This document shows, one piece after another, positions 32,941 through 41,051 of a DNA stretch of 64,000 nucleotides. The position numbers were made by a program, and so were the translations under genes. The stretch comes from Paenibacillus caui (GTDB taxonomy: Bacteria > Bacillota > Bacilli > Paenibacillales > Paenibacillaceae). The notes below the pieces were generated by a model, which saw only the letters and a program-made list of their open reading frames with translations, was not told the DNA's origin and did no database searches. Numbering within the stretch: the stretch's first letter is position 1; each line of letters starts with the position of its first letter. The stretch covers positions 1 to 64,000 of the forward strand of contig NZ_JAIOGQ010000024.1 in the NCBI RefSeq assembly GCF_019904135.1, in the 5' to 3' direction.

Positions 32941-33329
32941 CGATAGTGATTAATATCGTGGTAAGTGTGATTGTCATTATTTTGCTTCAACTGCTCGGCA
33001 TGGTCATCTTTAGCTGGATGACTCCGTACCGTGACATGGAAGAGCTGAAGAAAGGGAATACAGCGGTAGCTCTGGCCCTGGGCGGGAAGTTTCTGGCCAC
33101 GGCCATCATCCTGGGGGTTGCGGCCTATACGAATACTTCCATCTGGTTCATGATGCTGTGGTTCGCCGTCGGGTACGCCTGCCTGGTGGTGTCTTACTGG
33201 ATTTTCGAATGGGTAACCCCCGGCTTCAAAATTTCCGATCACCTGAAGCAGGGCAATGTGGCTGTAGGAACCTTGCTCTGCCTGGTGTTTATCGGTACTG
33301 CTTTTGCCGTAAGCAGCCTTATTATCTAA
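32937..33329 (+). CDS. DUF350 integral membrane protein
   Basis: 130 residues from TTG 32937, overlapping the DUF4247 stop by 4 bp. Four transmembrane helices in two similar halves: YRDMEELKKGNTAVALALGG (about 30-50) and FKISDHLKQGNVAVGTLLCL (about 98-117) are an internal duplication, each with the K-x-G-N-x-A-V motif that marks DUF350. The function is unknown; family members cluster with PspA-type envelope-stress genes and potassium channels. Confidence 0.85.
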   Translation: MTIVINIVVSVIVIILLQLLGMVIFSWMTPYRDMEELKKGNTAVALALGGKFLATAIILGVAAYTNTSIWFMMLWFAVGYACLVVSYWIFEWVTPGFKISDHLKQGNVAVGTLLCLVFIGTAFAVSSLII

Positions 33330-33382
33330 AGCGGGAGCTGCTTCACTGAGCCAATACACAAGCGAAAGAACAAGCGACTCCA

Positions 33383-33421
33383 AACAAGGCTGTCCTCGAA
33401 TGCCCGAGTGGCAGCCTTGTT
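33383..33421 (+). terminator. Perfect hairpin between DUF350 and the channel gene
   Basis: AACAAGGCTG and CAGCCTTGTT pair perfectly, and an inner CTCG/CGAG extends the stem. No T-run follows, so it may be a weak terminator, a processing site or an RNA-stability element that separates expression of the channel from the operon. Confidence 0.5.
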
Positions 33422-33489
33422 GATTACGCTCAAGGTGTCTCAAAGTGTCTATGCACGATGCATAATATGCTGAAGGAGGTGGCGCACAG

Positions 33490-34506
33490 GTGCATTTTTT
33501 GCTCAGATTAGGTACAAAAATGATGCGTTTAAGAAAGACGACGATCGGTTTCACGATCCTCGCGTTTGTTGGCTTGAGTACAACGATTGCCTATCTGCTG
33601 GAGCCATCTACATTCGGGAATTGGTTCAACGCGCTTTACTGGGTCATGACCACGATGGCTACGGTAGGCTACGGCGATTACTATGCCGCTACCATACCCG
33701 GTAAAGTATTAACAATGTTCCTGTATGTTTTCGGGATCGGGCTGCTCAGCCTGGTGATCGGCAAGATCATTGATTCCATTTCGAGTATTCAAAGACAGAG
33801 AGGGGCGGGACTGTTGAGCTTTCGGGGCGAAAATCATGTCATTCTGATTAACTGGAGCAAGAAAGCGAAGTCAGCGATAGACGAAATTTTATCGTACTCG
33901 CCGAAGGGCCATATTGTCATCATTGATGAATCGAATCGTCATCCGATGGAACATCTGGATCATGTTCATTTTATAAGCGGCGACCCTTCGGCGGAGGACA
34001 TCTTGACGAAAGCAAACCTTCAGGGGGCGAAGGCGACGATTGTCTTTGCGGACTCCCGGATTGACGAGGCTTCGCTGATCGATGGCAAATCGCTGCTCAT
34101 TGCTTCCAGCATAGAGCGCATCGCACCGCACGTACATACAACCGTTGAGATTATGCAAGAGAAGAACATTCAGAACTTTCGGCACGTTCAGGTGAATGAT
34201 TTTGTATTGTCGCATGATGCCATTTCCAGATTGGCCGTTCGGGCCGCGCTGCAGGAGGGCAATCCGGAGGTGATCCGGCAGTTCCTGAGCCGCCAGCAAG
34301 GCGACGATATCTATGAGATCCCCGTCAACAGGAAGTGGGCAACGTATGAGGACGCCTTCCAGGACCTGCTTCGCCAAGGCGCCACCCTGATTGCCGACCG
34401 CGCGGACCTTGGCATCAACCGCAAGCTTGACCAGAAGATCCCGGCGGATGCCAGACTCTATATCGTATCCGACGAGGCGACCTACCTGCGGATTGCGGGC
34501 AGTTAG
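33490..34506 (+). CDS. TrkA-N (RCK) domain potassium channel
   Basis: 338 residues from GTG 33490 with AAGGAGGTGG. Two transmembrane helices (about 20-37 and 70-92) flank a pore loop with the selectivity filter TVGYGD (58-63). The cytoplasmic RCK/TrkA-N domain (about 108-230) has VILINWSKKAKSAIDEI and the HFISGDPSAEDIL strand-helix. The architecture is that of a two-helix MthK/YugO-type K+ channel gated by a cytoplasmic ligand. It stands 160 bp behind the DUF350 operon; this neighbour is common for such operons and suggests a joint response to membrane damage. Confidence 0.9.
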   Translation: MHFLLRLGTKMMRLRKTTIGFTILAFVGLSTTIAYLLEPSTFGNWFNALYWVMTTMATVGYGDYYAATIPGKVLTMFLYVFGIGLLSLVIGKIIDSISSIQRQRGAGLLSFRGENHVILINWSKKAKSAIDEILSYSPKGHIVIIDESNRHPMEHLDHVHFISGDPSAEDILTKANLQGAKATIVFADSRIDEASLIDGKSLLIASSIERIAPHVHTTVEIMQEKNIQNFRHVQVNDFVLSHDAISRLAVRAALQEGNPEVIRQFLSRQQGDDIYEIPVNRKWATYEDAFQDLLRQGATLIADRADLGINRKLDQKIPADARLYIVSDEATYLRIAGS

Positions 34507-34536
34507 GCCGTTTACCCTCGTCTCCCCCACTAAACA

Positions 34537-34566
34537 GTTGATAAAAAGTAGATCATTTAATGCTAT
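34537..34566 (+). promoter_or_regulatory. Promoter with a 16-bp box of the second two-component system
   Basis: GTTGATAAAAAGTAGA (34537-34552) contains a -35-like TTGATA; TGCTAT at 34561-34566 could be the -10 with a 17-bp spacer. The identical 16-bp box recurs at 36495-36510 ahead of the ABC genes, so it is a candidate binding site for the response regulator of this locus. Confidence 0.55.
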
Positions 34567-34634
34567 TTTGAACAGTGATCGTAAGAAGGTTTCGCATACG
34601 GGTGCTCTTGCCAGGTCTAAAGGGGGACGATCAG

Positions 34635-35309
34635 ATGCCCAGCAAGATATTGATCGTGGATGACGAAGAAGATATTGTAGGCTTGCTTCGGGATTATTTT
34701 GAAATGGACGAATATGATGTTCTGGTCGCCAGAAGCGGCTCGGAATGTCTGAAGCAGGCGGAGAAGCAGCCCGATCTTATTTTGCTCGATATTAATATGC
34801 CGGAGATGGACGGGCTTGAAGTCTGCCGAAAAATCCGCGATTTCGTGGCCTGTCCCATTTTGTTCCTGACGGCCAGGGTGGAGGACGCCGATAAAATCAG
34901 AGGTTTACAGGCCGGCGGCGACGATTATATCGTCAAGCCCTTCAGCATTGATGAGCTGGGTGCGAGAGTAGCAGCGCATCTGCGCCGCGAAGAACGCCAT
35001 CAAAGCAAGACCAAAACCAAGTTTGCAGGCGACCTGGTCATCGATTATTTCGCGAGGCTTGTCTATTACCGGAACGAACCTGTTCCTTTGGCAAGGAAAG
35101 AATTTGACATCATTGAGCTTCTGTCCATGAACGCCGGGCAGGTTTTTGACAAAGAGCGCATCTATGAAAAGCTTTGGGGATGGGACAGCCCGGGGGACAG
35201 CGCGGTTGTTGCCGAGCATATACGAAGAATCCGCGCCAAGCTTGCGGCAGTCTGCAGCGAGTCCTATATTGAAACAGTCTGGGGCGTTGGATACAAATGG
35301 GTCGGATAA
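34635..35309 (+). CDS. OmpR-family response regulator of the second exporter locus
   Basis: 224 residues from ATG 34635 (GGGGGA upstream; the frame is open for 20 more codons, but those lack a site). Receiver: Asp9-Asp10-Glu11, phospho-acceptor Asp52 in LLDINMPEMDG, Thr in FLTARV, Lys in VKPFSI. The DNA-binding winged helix has LARKEFDIIELLSMNAGQVF and ends VWGVGYKW. The kinase start overlaps its last codons. Probably controls its own promoter and that of the downstream ABC operon through the repeated 16-bp box. Confidence 0.92.
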   Translation: MPSKILIVDDEEDIVGLLRDYFEMDEYDVLVARSGSECLKQAEKQPDLILLDINMPEMDGLEVCRKIRDFVACPILFLTARVEDADKIRGLQAGGDDYIVKPFSIDELGARVAAHLRREERHQSKTKTKFAGDLVIDYFARLVYYRNEPVPLARKEFDIIELLSMNAGQVFDKERIYEKLWGWDSPGDSAVVAEHIRRIRAKLAAVCSESYIETVWGVGYKWVG

Positions 35310-36499
35310 GAAGAATCTTTGGCAACCTGTCCATCAAAAAGACATTTATGCTGTATATGCTCCTGTTTCTGCTTATAGCGGCTTTATTCAGTTTGACGAC
35401 CATCAATCTCGCCGACGTCATCCAAAACCGGGTCAAACTTTCCTATGCCGATGCCAAAAAGCAAATTGCTGTCGGAGAAGGGGGAGTAATCCTCGAAATA
35501 AGGAATGAGGAAATTCCTTATACAGCGAAAGATTGGACACTCATTCAAATTTGCGACTTTATTCAAACATGGTCGATCCCCATATTTTTCGGGAGCTGTA
35601 TCGTGCTGTCGTCCCTGTTGTTTTATCGCAACAAACTGAAGAAGCCGATTGAAATCTTGAGCGGGGCATCGGAAAAAATTGCGGCCAATGACCTCGATTT
35701 TCATATTGTCTATGACAGCAGGGATGAGATGGGGCAGCTGTGCAGCTCGTTTGAGAAAATGCGCTCCTCGCTCGAAGCAAATTACCGTGACATGTGGCGG
35801 TCGATGGAGGAACGCAAGAGGCTGAACGCCGCTTTTTCCCATGATCTGCGAACACCGCTGACGGTCCTAAGGGGCTATGCGGACTTTTTGATGCGCTATA
35901 TGCCGCAGGATAAAATCCCCAAAGATAAGCTGGTTTCCACCATGTCGACGATGTCGGGGCATATTCTGCGCCTTCAAAACTATGTGGACAGTATGAACAC
36001 GCTGCAAAAGCTGGAAGACTTCCATATGACTCCGAAACCCGTCGATATCCCCTCTTTTTCACTCCAGTTGAAACAATCTGCCGAGATTTTGGCGCAAAAA
36101 CAGAACATAGCTATCGACTTGGTCAATCATGTTCCACAACAAGAGATCTGCCTGGATCCGGAGGTCGCTGCACAGGTGTTTGAGAACCTGATTTCAAACG
36201 CTGTCCGCTATGCCAAGAGCAGAATTCGCATCACTTGCAGCATGGACGCGGACGGGCGCTTCCGCATTTCCGTTTTCGATGACGGTTCAGGCTTTTCGGC
36301 TGAGGCTCTGCACAAAGCGGCCAGCCCTTATTACAAGGGAGAAGAGAGATCGGATGAAACGCACTTTGGACTCGGGCTGAATATTTGCCAAATCCTGTGT
36401 GAGAAGCATGGCGGGGAACTCATTTGGGCCAACGGGCCGCATGGCGGAGCGGAGATCACGGCAAGTTTTATGGCTGCACGAAAAAGTGAAGACTGTTGA
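35297..36499 (+). CDS. Sensor histidine kinase with HAMP domain
   Basis: 400 residues, overlapping the regulator gene by 13 bp. Two transmembrane helices (about 18-35 and 92-110) enclose a short extracellular sensor of about 55 residues. HAMP region 112-165 (RNKLKKPIEILSGASEKIAA). HisKA with phospho-acceptor His182 in AAFSHDLRTPLTVLRGYADF. The ATPase domain has the N box NLISNAVRYAKSR, G1 FDDGSGFS and G2 HFGLGLNICQIL. Resembles kinases of lantibiotic-responsive systems that accompany multi-permease ABC exporters. Confidence 0.9.
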   Translation: MGRIRRIFGNLSIKKTFMLYMLLFLLIAALFSLTTINLADVIQNRVKLSYADAKKQIAVGEGGVILEIRNEEIPYTAKDWTLIQICDFIQTWSIPIFFGSCIVLSSLLFYRNKLKKPIEILSGASEKIAANDLDFHIVYDSRDEMGQLCSSFEKMRSSLEANYRDMWRSMEERKRLNAAFSHDLRTPLTVLRGYADFLMRYMPQDKIPKDKLVSTMSTMSGHILRLQNYVDSMNTLQKLEDFHMTPKPVDIPSFSLQLKQSAEILAQKQNIAIDLVNHVPQQEICLDPEVAAQVFENLISNAVRYAKSRIRITCSMDADGRFRISVFDDGSGFSAEALHKAASPYYKGEERSDETHFGLGLNICQILCEKHGGELIWANGPHGGAEITASFMAARKSEDC

Positions 36500-36556
36500 T
36501 AAAAAGTAGAAATCTGCTGTTTATACTCTCCTTGTAAACTTAAACGAGGAGAGTAT
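36495..36556 (+). promoter_or_regulatory. Second copy of the 16-bp box and an inverted repeat covering the ribosome binding site of the ABC operon
   Basis: GTTGATAAAAAGTAGA at 36495-36510 is identical to the box at 34537. Just downstream, ATACTCTCC (36523-36531) and GGAGAGTAT (36548-36556) form a perfect 9-bp inverted repeat with a 16-base loop. Its right arm holds the AGGAG site of the ABC gene and is followed by TTTT and ATG. The left arm overlaps a possible -10 (TATACT, 36522-36527), so it may be a DNA operator; if transcription starts earlier it could hide the ribosome binding site. Confidence 0.5.
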
Positions 36557-36560
36557 TTTT

Positions 36561-37463
36561 ATGAGCGGAAATGAGATTGTGATCCGGAATTTAAACAAGT
36601 ATTACGGCAAAAAGCAAGCGCTGAGCGACGTAAACCTTGTCATTAAACATGGCATGTTTGGCCTCTTGGGCCGAAACGGGGCAGGTAAAACGACGCTGAT
36701 GAAGACCCTGGCTACCCTGCTGAATAAAAAGAGCGGAGAGATCAACGTCTGCGGCACTCCCATTGAACATGCCAGGGAAATCCGCAGAATGACCGGGTAT
36801 CTTCCGCAGGATTTCTCCATGTATCCCGGCATGACGGTAGCTGAAGCCATGGATTATCTCGGGGTCCTCTCGGACATGGGCGGGGTCGAGCGAAAACTGC
36901 GGATCCCCGATCTTTTGGAAAAGGTGAACTTGACCGGCCATATGAAAAAGAAAGTAAAAGCCCTCTCGGGCGGAATGAAACGCCGGCTCGGCATTGCGCA
37001 GGCCCTGCTGCACGACCCGAAAGTGCTGATTGTTGATGAGCCGACGGCAGGACTTGACCCTGAAGAGCGAATTCGTTTCCGAAACCTGCTGTGTGAAATC
37101 GCCGAGGACCGAATTGTGATTCTGTCCACCCACATTGTGGGAGATATTGAAGCCACCTGCGAGGATATTGCCATCTTAAACGAAGGCAGGCTGCTCTATA
37201 CCGGAACGGTACATGATCTGACTGCATCGGCCAAAGACAAGGTTTTCAGTGTGACTGTTCCCAGACAAAATTTGCAGATCATTAAAGACCGCTATTTTGT
37301 CACCGGGATGCTGACCACCGGCAGCGAGTGCCACGTCAGGTTGATCGCTGACCAAAAGCCGTTTCCTGACGCTGAATTCTGCGAGCCTAATGTAGAGGAT
37401 GCATATATGCTTTACCTGCACCGAAACGGCGTGGAGAAGCAGAAGCTGGGAGGCGAGCTGTAA
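36561..37463 (+). CDS. ABC transporter ATP-binding protein
   Basis: 300 residues. Walker A GRNGAGKTTL, Q-loop region LPQDFSMYPGMTV, signature LSGGMKRRLGIAQ, Walker B VLIVDEPTAGLDP, switch His in LSTHIVGDIEA. A C-terminal tail of about 80 residues follows. Two permease genes come directly after (1 bp and then 59 bp overlap), so this is an exporter with one ATPase and two different permeases, as in many lantibiotic-immunity (EFG-type) systems. Substrate unknown. Confidence 0.9.
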   Translation: MSGNEIVIRNLNKYYGKKQALSDVNLVIKHGMFGLLGRNGAGKTTLMKTLATLLNKKSGEINVCGTPIEHAREIRRMTGYLPQDFSMYPGMTVAEAMDYLGVLSDMGGVERKLRIPDLLEKVNLTGHMKKKVKALSGGMKRRLGIAQALLHDPKVLIVDEPTAGLDPEERIRFRNLLCEIAEDRIVILSTHIVGDIEATCEDIAILNEGRLLYTGTVHDLTASAKDKVFSVTVPRQNLQIIKDRYFVTGMLTTGSECHVRLIADQKPFPDAEFCEPNVEDAYMLYLHRNGVEKQKLGGEL

Positions 37464-38806
37464 TGTACGGAGTCTTGTTTCTTAAGGAGTGCAAGAGAAC
37501 GGTAAAAAGCATCCCTTATCTGATTCTCGTCGTTATGCTGCTGGTATTCGGGTATACACAGATCGTACCGGAATTCTCAATGATTGAGAAACCGGAGCCG
37601 AATCAGGCCAGCTACGGGGTGAAATACGAGGAAATTCCTGGGGTCATTATGCCTAGCGCCGCCAAATCTCTGTACAGCGAGTTTGCCGCCAACACCTACG
37701 TTGCCTATCCGCTTGGATTCTATAAAAATGTCAAATTGAGCGACAACAAGCAGGCGAGGATGGCGGACATTCTATCCGAACTGACTGGGACACCGAAAGA
37801 GGATTTTATGAAATCAGCAGGAGTCAAACCGGAGACAGGTTCAACCCTTCGGATTGGGGATGGGTCATTGATGAATTTGACCCCGAACGGGGATGGAAGC
37901 TATAAGCTGACCATTCCCAAGGGGCAGAGCAGCGGAAGTGAATCCGCAGGATCAGCCATAACGGACGTAACGGTTGCTAAAGGGCTCACCTACGAGCGGT
38001 TTCGCGAGTTGATGAAGCAGGCTGACAAACTGATCGGTGGCGGCTCCATGTACGACGGAATTTACCTTACCCGTCAATTTGGTAGGGTGCCCATGACTTA
38101 TGATGATGCGCTCTTGCAGTACAACGATATCATCGAAAAGGACAGAATATCCGGCGCTTACGCCAGGGTCTTCTGCGATTATTTCGGCCTTGTGCTCGGC
38201 ATCTTCCCCGTGTTTATCGCGGTCGCCTTGGGGATGAGGGACCGCAGGGCGGGAATGCTGGATTTGATTTACACGAGAAAAGCTTCCTCCATCCAAATCG
38301 TGTTTACCCGTTATCTGGCGATGATCGTCATGATGCTCCTGCCGGTGCTGTTGATGGCCGTCTATGCCGCCATTTCGGTCGCAGGGAAATATAGCGGCAT
38401 GGAGACCGACGGGCTCGCCTTTGTCAAATATTCGCTCGGATGGCTGCTTCCCACCTTGATGGCGTCAACGGCGGTCGGCGTATTTTTGACCGAACTGACG
38501 GATTTCCCAATTGCTATTGCTGTACAAGGTCTCTGGTGGTTTCTAGGGATGTTTGCAGGGATGAAGCATTTGGACGGCGGATACGGATGGGACCTGTTCC
38601 TGCGCCACAATAAAATCGGCAACACGCAGGTGTTTCTGGACAACTTCAACACCCTGCTCACTAACCGGATTTTATATGCTGGGCTATCTATTGTGCTCAT
38701 TCTGCTTACCGTATGGATTTATGAGCTGAAAAGGAGGGGCAAACTGCATGCGTATAACCGCATTCCAAAGATATTCAATCATCGCCGCCGCAAATCTGCG
38801 GCATAA
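37463..38806 (+). CDS. ABC-2 permease with large extracellular loop
   Basis: 447 residues; ATG shares one base with the ATPase stop (TAATG). The first transmembrane helix (about 17-36) is followed by about 200 residues outside the membrane (37-235), which include a polar, Gly/Ser-containing segment (about 120-170). Five more helices then fill the C-terminal half (about 236-425). Such a large loop between helices 1 and 2 is typical of ABC-2_3-like permeases. The basic tail (ELKRRGKLHAYNRIPK) overlaps the next gene. Confidence 0.82.
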   Translation: MYGVLFLKECKRTVKSIPYLILVVMLLVFGYTQIVPEFSMIEKPEPNQASYGVKYEEIPGVIMPSAAKSLYSEFAANTYVAYPLGFYKNVKLSDNKQARMADILSELTGTPKEDFMKSAGVKPETGSTLRIGDGSLMNLTPNGDGSYKLTIPKGQSSGSESAGSAITDVTVAKGLTYERFRELMKQADKLIGGGSMYDGIYLTRQFGRVPMTYDDALLQYNDIIEKDRISGAYARVFCDYFGLVLGIFPVFIAVALGMRDRRAGMLDLIYTRKASSIQIVFTRYLAMIVMMLLPVLLMAVYAAISVAGKYSGMETDGLAFVKYSLGWLLPTLMASTAVGVFLTELTDFPIAIAVQGLWWFLGMFAGMKHLDGGYGWDLFLRHNKIGNTQVFLDNFNTLLTNRILYAGLSIVLILLTVWIYELKRRGKLHAYNRIPKIFNHRRRKSAA

Positions 38807-39392
38807 TTTCCTGCCGCACCTTGCGCTTTCTGTCCTTCTTCTGCTGCTGGCTCCCGTCATTTTCGGGCTCACCGGCCTGGATGCGAGAGCGGCGGCGGTT
38901 CCGCTGGAGATGTTCGTTGCGCTCATTGGCATCGTCCTGCTCACGCCGCTTTTCGCGCCCGAGCAGAATCCGGAAATCAGAGAAGTCGTGGAATCCAAAT
39001 CTACGAATCATCTCTGCGTCTGCATCCTGCGCATCGCGATGTCGCTCACGGCCATGGCGGTGCTGGTAACGAGTTTTGTATTTGTCATGAAGGCAAACGG
39101 CTGTGCAGTAGACCTGTCCACCTACATATTCGGAACTTATGCGGAGAGTTTGTTTCTGGGCGCGCTTGGACTGTTCGCTTATGGGATTAGCGACAACATT
39201 GCTGTGGGCTACATGCTGCCGGTGATGGTTTACGCGTTTAATTTCGCCAGCGGCCCCAAATATTTCGGCAAGCTCTATCTGTTCTCCATGGCGCAGGGCA
39301 GTTTCGAGGAGAAGAACTGGCTGTTTGGAACGGGCATAGCGCTCATTATTTTGACGATGTTCATCAAAAAGGGGGTTCGGGACAGGAGGTAA
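38748..39392 (+). CDS. Second ABC permease subunit
   Basis: 214 residues from ATG 38748, 59 bp inside the previous gene; the start is supported by GGAGGGG about 10 bases ahead. Six hydrophobic segments, with no large loops. It probably forms a heterodimeric channel with the preceding permease. The N-terminal RITAFQRYSIIAAANLRHNF resembles the coupling-helix start of ABC-2 proteins. No close family name can be given with certainty. Confidence 0.72.
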   Translation: MRITAFQRYSIIAAANLRHNFLPHLALSVLLLLLAPVIFGLTGLDARAAAVPLEMFVALIGIVLLTPLFAPEQNPEIREVVESKSTNHLCVCILRIAMSLTAMAVLVTSFVFVMKANGCAVDLSTYIFGTYAESLFLGALGLFAYGISDNIAVGYMLPVMVYAFNFASGPKYFGKLYLFSMAQGSFEEKNWLFGTGIALIILTMFIKKGVRDRR

Positions 39393-39494
39393 CAGACCGA
39401 ACTCGCTGGAAGCTGCTAAGCTTGTATAAGCTTGTAGATGTAACCTAAGTTGATCATAAATGTTAGACAAAACCATATTTCACGGCAAAACAAA

Positions 39495-39533
39495 AGAATC
39501 CATTTTGAACACAGAGTGGCCAAAATGGATTCT
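39495..39533. terminator. Perfect 13-bp stem between converging operons
   Basis: AGAATCCATTTTG and CAAAATGGATTCT pair perfectly around a 13-base loop. On the minus strand it is followed by TTTTGTTTTG, so it is the terminator of the DUF2812 gene and may also stop the ABC operon. Confidence 0.8.
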
Positions 39534-39548
39534 AACCCAGCTTCATGG

Positions 39549-40105
39549 TTACAGAAGTGATTTATAAACTTTTCTATGTTTATAGTAGCTCATGATAAAT
39601 TTTACACTAGAGAATAATGTAATACATCCAGCTCCTAAGATAGAAATTCTATCGTAAATATTGTAAAGAATCATTGAAATGATAAATAGCACCACAGAGA
39701 TTAATATGTACGAGAAGTAAGCAGACATTCTTTGTTTTTCGCGTTCTTTATAAGATTCCGTGTCAGAAAAAATATTACGATTAGCAGTTTGAAGATCAGT
39801 ATAAAAAATATGCTTTGAATACCCTTTGCTTTGAGCGAGTAACGTCCATCCTGCATCTTCAAAAATACTTCTATACTCTTGAAAATCGTCATTTTTATTA
39901 AACGTACGATAATCGATTTTATAAATACGATTTTTTTGATCTACATGCTGCACAGGTTCGAACACGTTTGGCAGGCAGCAAGATCTTCAGAATTATAACT
40001 TTTCAGTATCCAGCCATCACTTAACATGCTTTGTAACCATTCTTCCTCTTCGGAAAAATTAGTGAACTTCTTGCTTACCTTTTTTACAGCGCTGTCTTTT
40101 AACAT
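39549..40105 (-). pseudogene. DUF2812 membrane protein gene with a frameshift
   Basis: The start ATG (40105-40103) overlaps the PadR stop as TAATG. The first 45 or so codons (FTNFSEEEEWLQSMLSDGWI, the DUF2812 N-terminus) run into a stop in that frame. The remainder, beginning NVFEPVQHVDQKNRIYKIDY, continues one frame off from about 39970. Together they make a normal DUF2812 protein of about 185 residues with two transmembrane helices at the C-terminus (about 135-175). The slip is in GCTGCCTGCC near 39977. Either a recent mutation, a sequencing error, or (less likely) programmed frameshifting. DUF2812 genes usually pair with PadR regulators, as here. Confidence 0.7.
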
Positions 40106-40422
40106 TATTGTTCCCTTTCTCCTAATATTTGTTTTGTGAAATTGATCATGTTGCGAAATCGATTAAATTCTACATGTAACGCTTCCTTCCCTTGTTCTGT
40201 GATGCAATAGGTCTTCTTTTTGCGGCTGTCCTTTTCTTGTTGTACAGTTTCAATTAACTTTTGCTTCTGCAAATTGTTTAAGACACCATAAAGAGTTCCT
40301 GGAGCAATGATGAAGGTACCTCCACTAACCTTTTCAATACCCTTAATAATTCCGTAACCATGTAAAGGCTCATGATATAAAGCCAATAAAACCAAATAAG
40401 TAGATTCAGACATAGGATTCAT
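40105..40422 (-). CDS. PadR-family transcriptional regulator
   Basis: 105 residues from ATG 40422 (two upstream starts, up to 40440, are possible; GGGGTGA lies ahead of 40422). The PadR winged helix is clear: YLVLLALYHEPLHGYGIIKG, then APGTLYGVLNNLQKQKLIE and the wing DSRKKKTYCITEQGKEAL. Forms a translationally coupled pair with the DUF2812 gene. Two copies of a 14-bp operator bracket its promoter (40446-40498), so it represses itself. Confidence 0.9.
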   Translation of the reverse strand: MNPMSESTYLVLLALYHEPLHGYGIIKGIEKVSGGTFIIAPGTLYGVLNNLQKQKLIETVQQEKDSRKKKTYCITEQGKEALHVEFNRFRNMINFTKQILGEREQ

Positions 40423-40445
40423 AATGCTCACCCCGCACATATAAC

Positions 40446-40498
40446 GACACTCGATATATCGTTACACATAATATAAAACACAATATATCGAGTGTCAA
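40446..40498 (-). promoter_or_regulatory. Consensus promoter with twin PadR operators
   Basis: On the minus strand TTGACA (40498-40493) and TATATT (40475-40470) are 17 bp apart. The 14-mer GACACTCGATATAT at 40446-40459 recurs as its exact reverse complement at 40483-40496, so one operator covers the -35 and the other lies at the transcript start. Confidence 0.75.
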
Positions 40499-40538
40499 TA
40501 TATTAGGTATCAGTCTTTGAACCCGCTTCGAGAAGTGA

Positions 40539-40799
40539 AGAGGCAAGATGCTCGTGTACGAAGGGCTCTACAGTGTTCTGTTTACAACGATAATCGTTGG
40601 AACGGCCGGGATGCTATTAACCTACCTGGTTGCCAAGAGCATCGCGGAAAACATGGCGTTTACGGTTTTCAATATGAAGGTGCTGCCGATCGCGGCCACC
40701 ATACCGGTTCTGCTTCTGATCTCCTATACGGTGACGCTCTGCGCGTATAAAATGCTGTCCAGAGCCACCATCGTTGAAAGACTGAGGGAAGTGGAGTAG
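40539..40799 (+). pseudogene. C-terminal remnant of an FtsX-type ABC permease
   Basis: About 83 codons beginning MLVYEGLYSVLFTTIIVGTA and ending in a TAG; a stop codon lies in frame just upstream. It matches the last two transmembrane helices and tail (LSRATIVERLREVE) of MacB/BceB-like FtsX permeases, which are over 600 residues long. The N-terminal part is absent and the preceding sequence belongs to the PadR promoter region. It is a deletion remnant, not a functional gene. Confidence 0.7.
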
Positions 40800-40824
40800 C
40801 TTTAAGCTGAATAAGAAGAACCAG

Positions 40825-40866
40825 GGCCCGCTTTTTCTGACCGGCAGAAGAGGCGGGCCTTTGTTA
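40825..40866 (+). terminator. Terminator after the FtsX remnant
   Basis: GGCCCGC and GCGGGCC flank a 21-base loop and are followed by TTTGTT. Confidence 0.6.
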
Positions 40867-40946
40867 GGGCATATTATTTTTCGTAGCCCGGTTTAACCCT
40901 GTAGAAATCACATCCGGTTGGTGGTACTATGGTTGTAGATATTATT

Positions 40947-40995
40947 TTGAACAGTACGCACACAAAAGTAATATAGGTACTAAAAAGTACCTATA
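40947..40995 (+). promoter_or_regulatory. Promoter with perfect 10-bp inverted repeat ahead of HxlR gene
   Basis: TTGAAC (40947-40952) and TAATAT (40969-40974) with a 16-bp spacer. TATAGGTACT and AGTACCTATA (40972-40995, 4-bp spacer) overlap the -10 and the expected transcript start. GTAC-centred half-sites are typical of HxlR-type regulators, suggesting autorepression. Confidence 0.65.
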
Positions 40996-41051
40996 GAGCG
41001 AATCTGGCGTTTTACCCGTTCAGCACATTTCATTGGATGGAGGACTGCACT

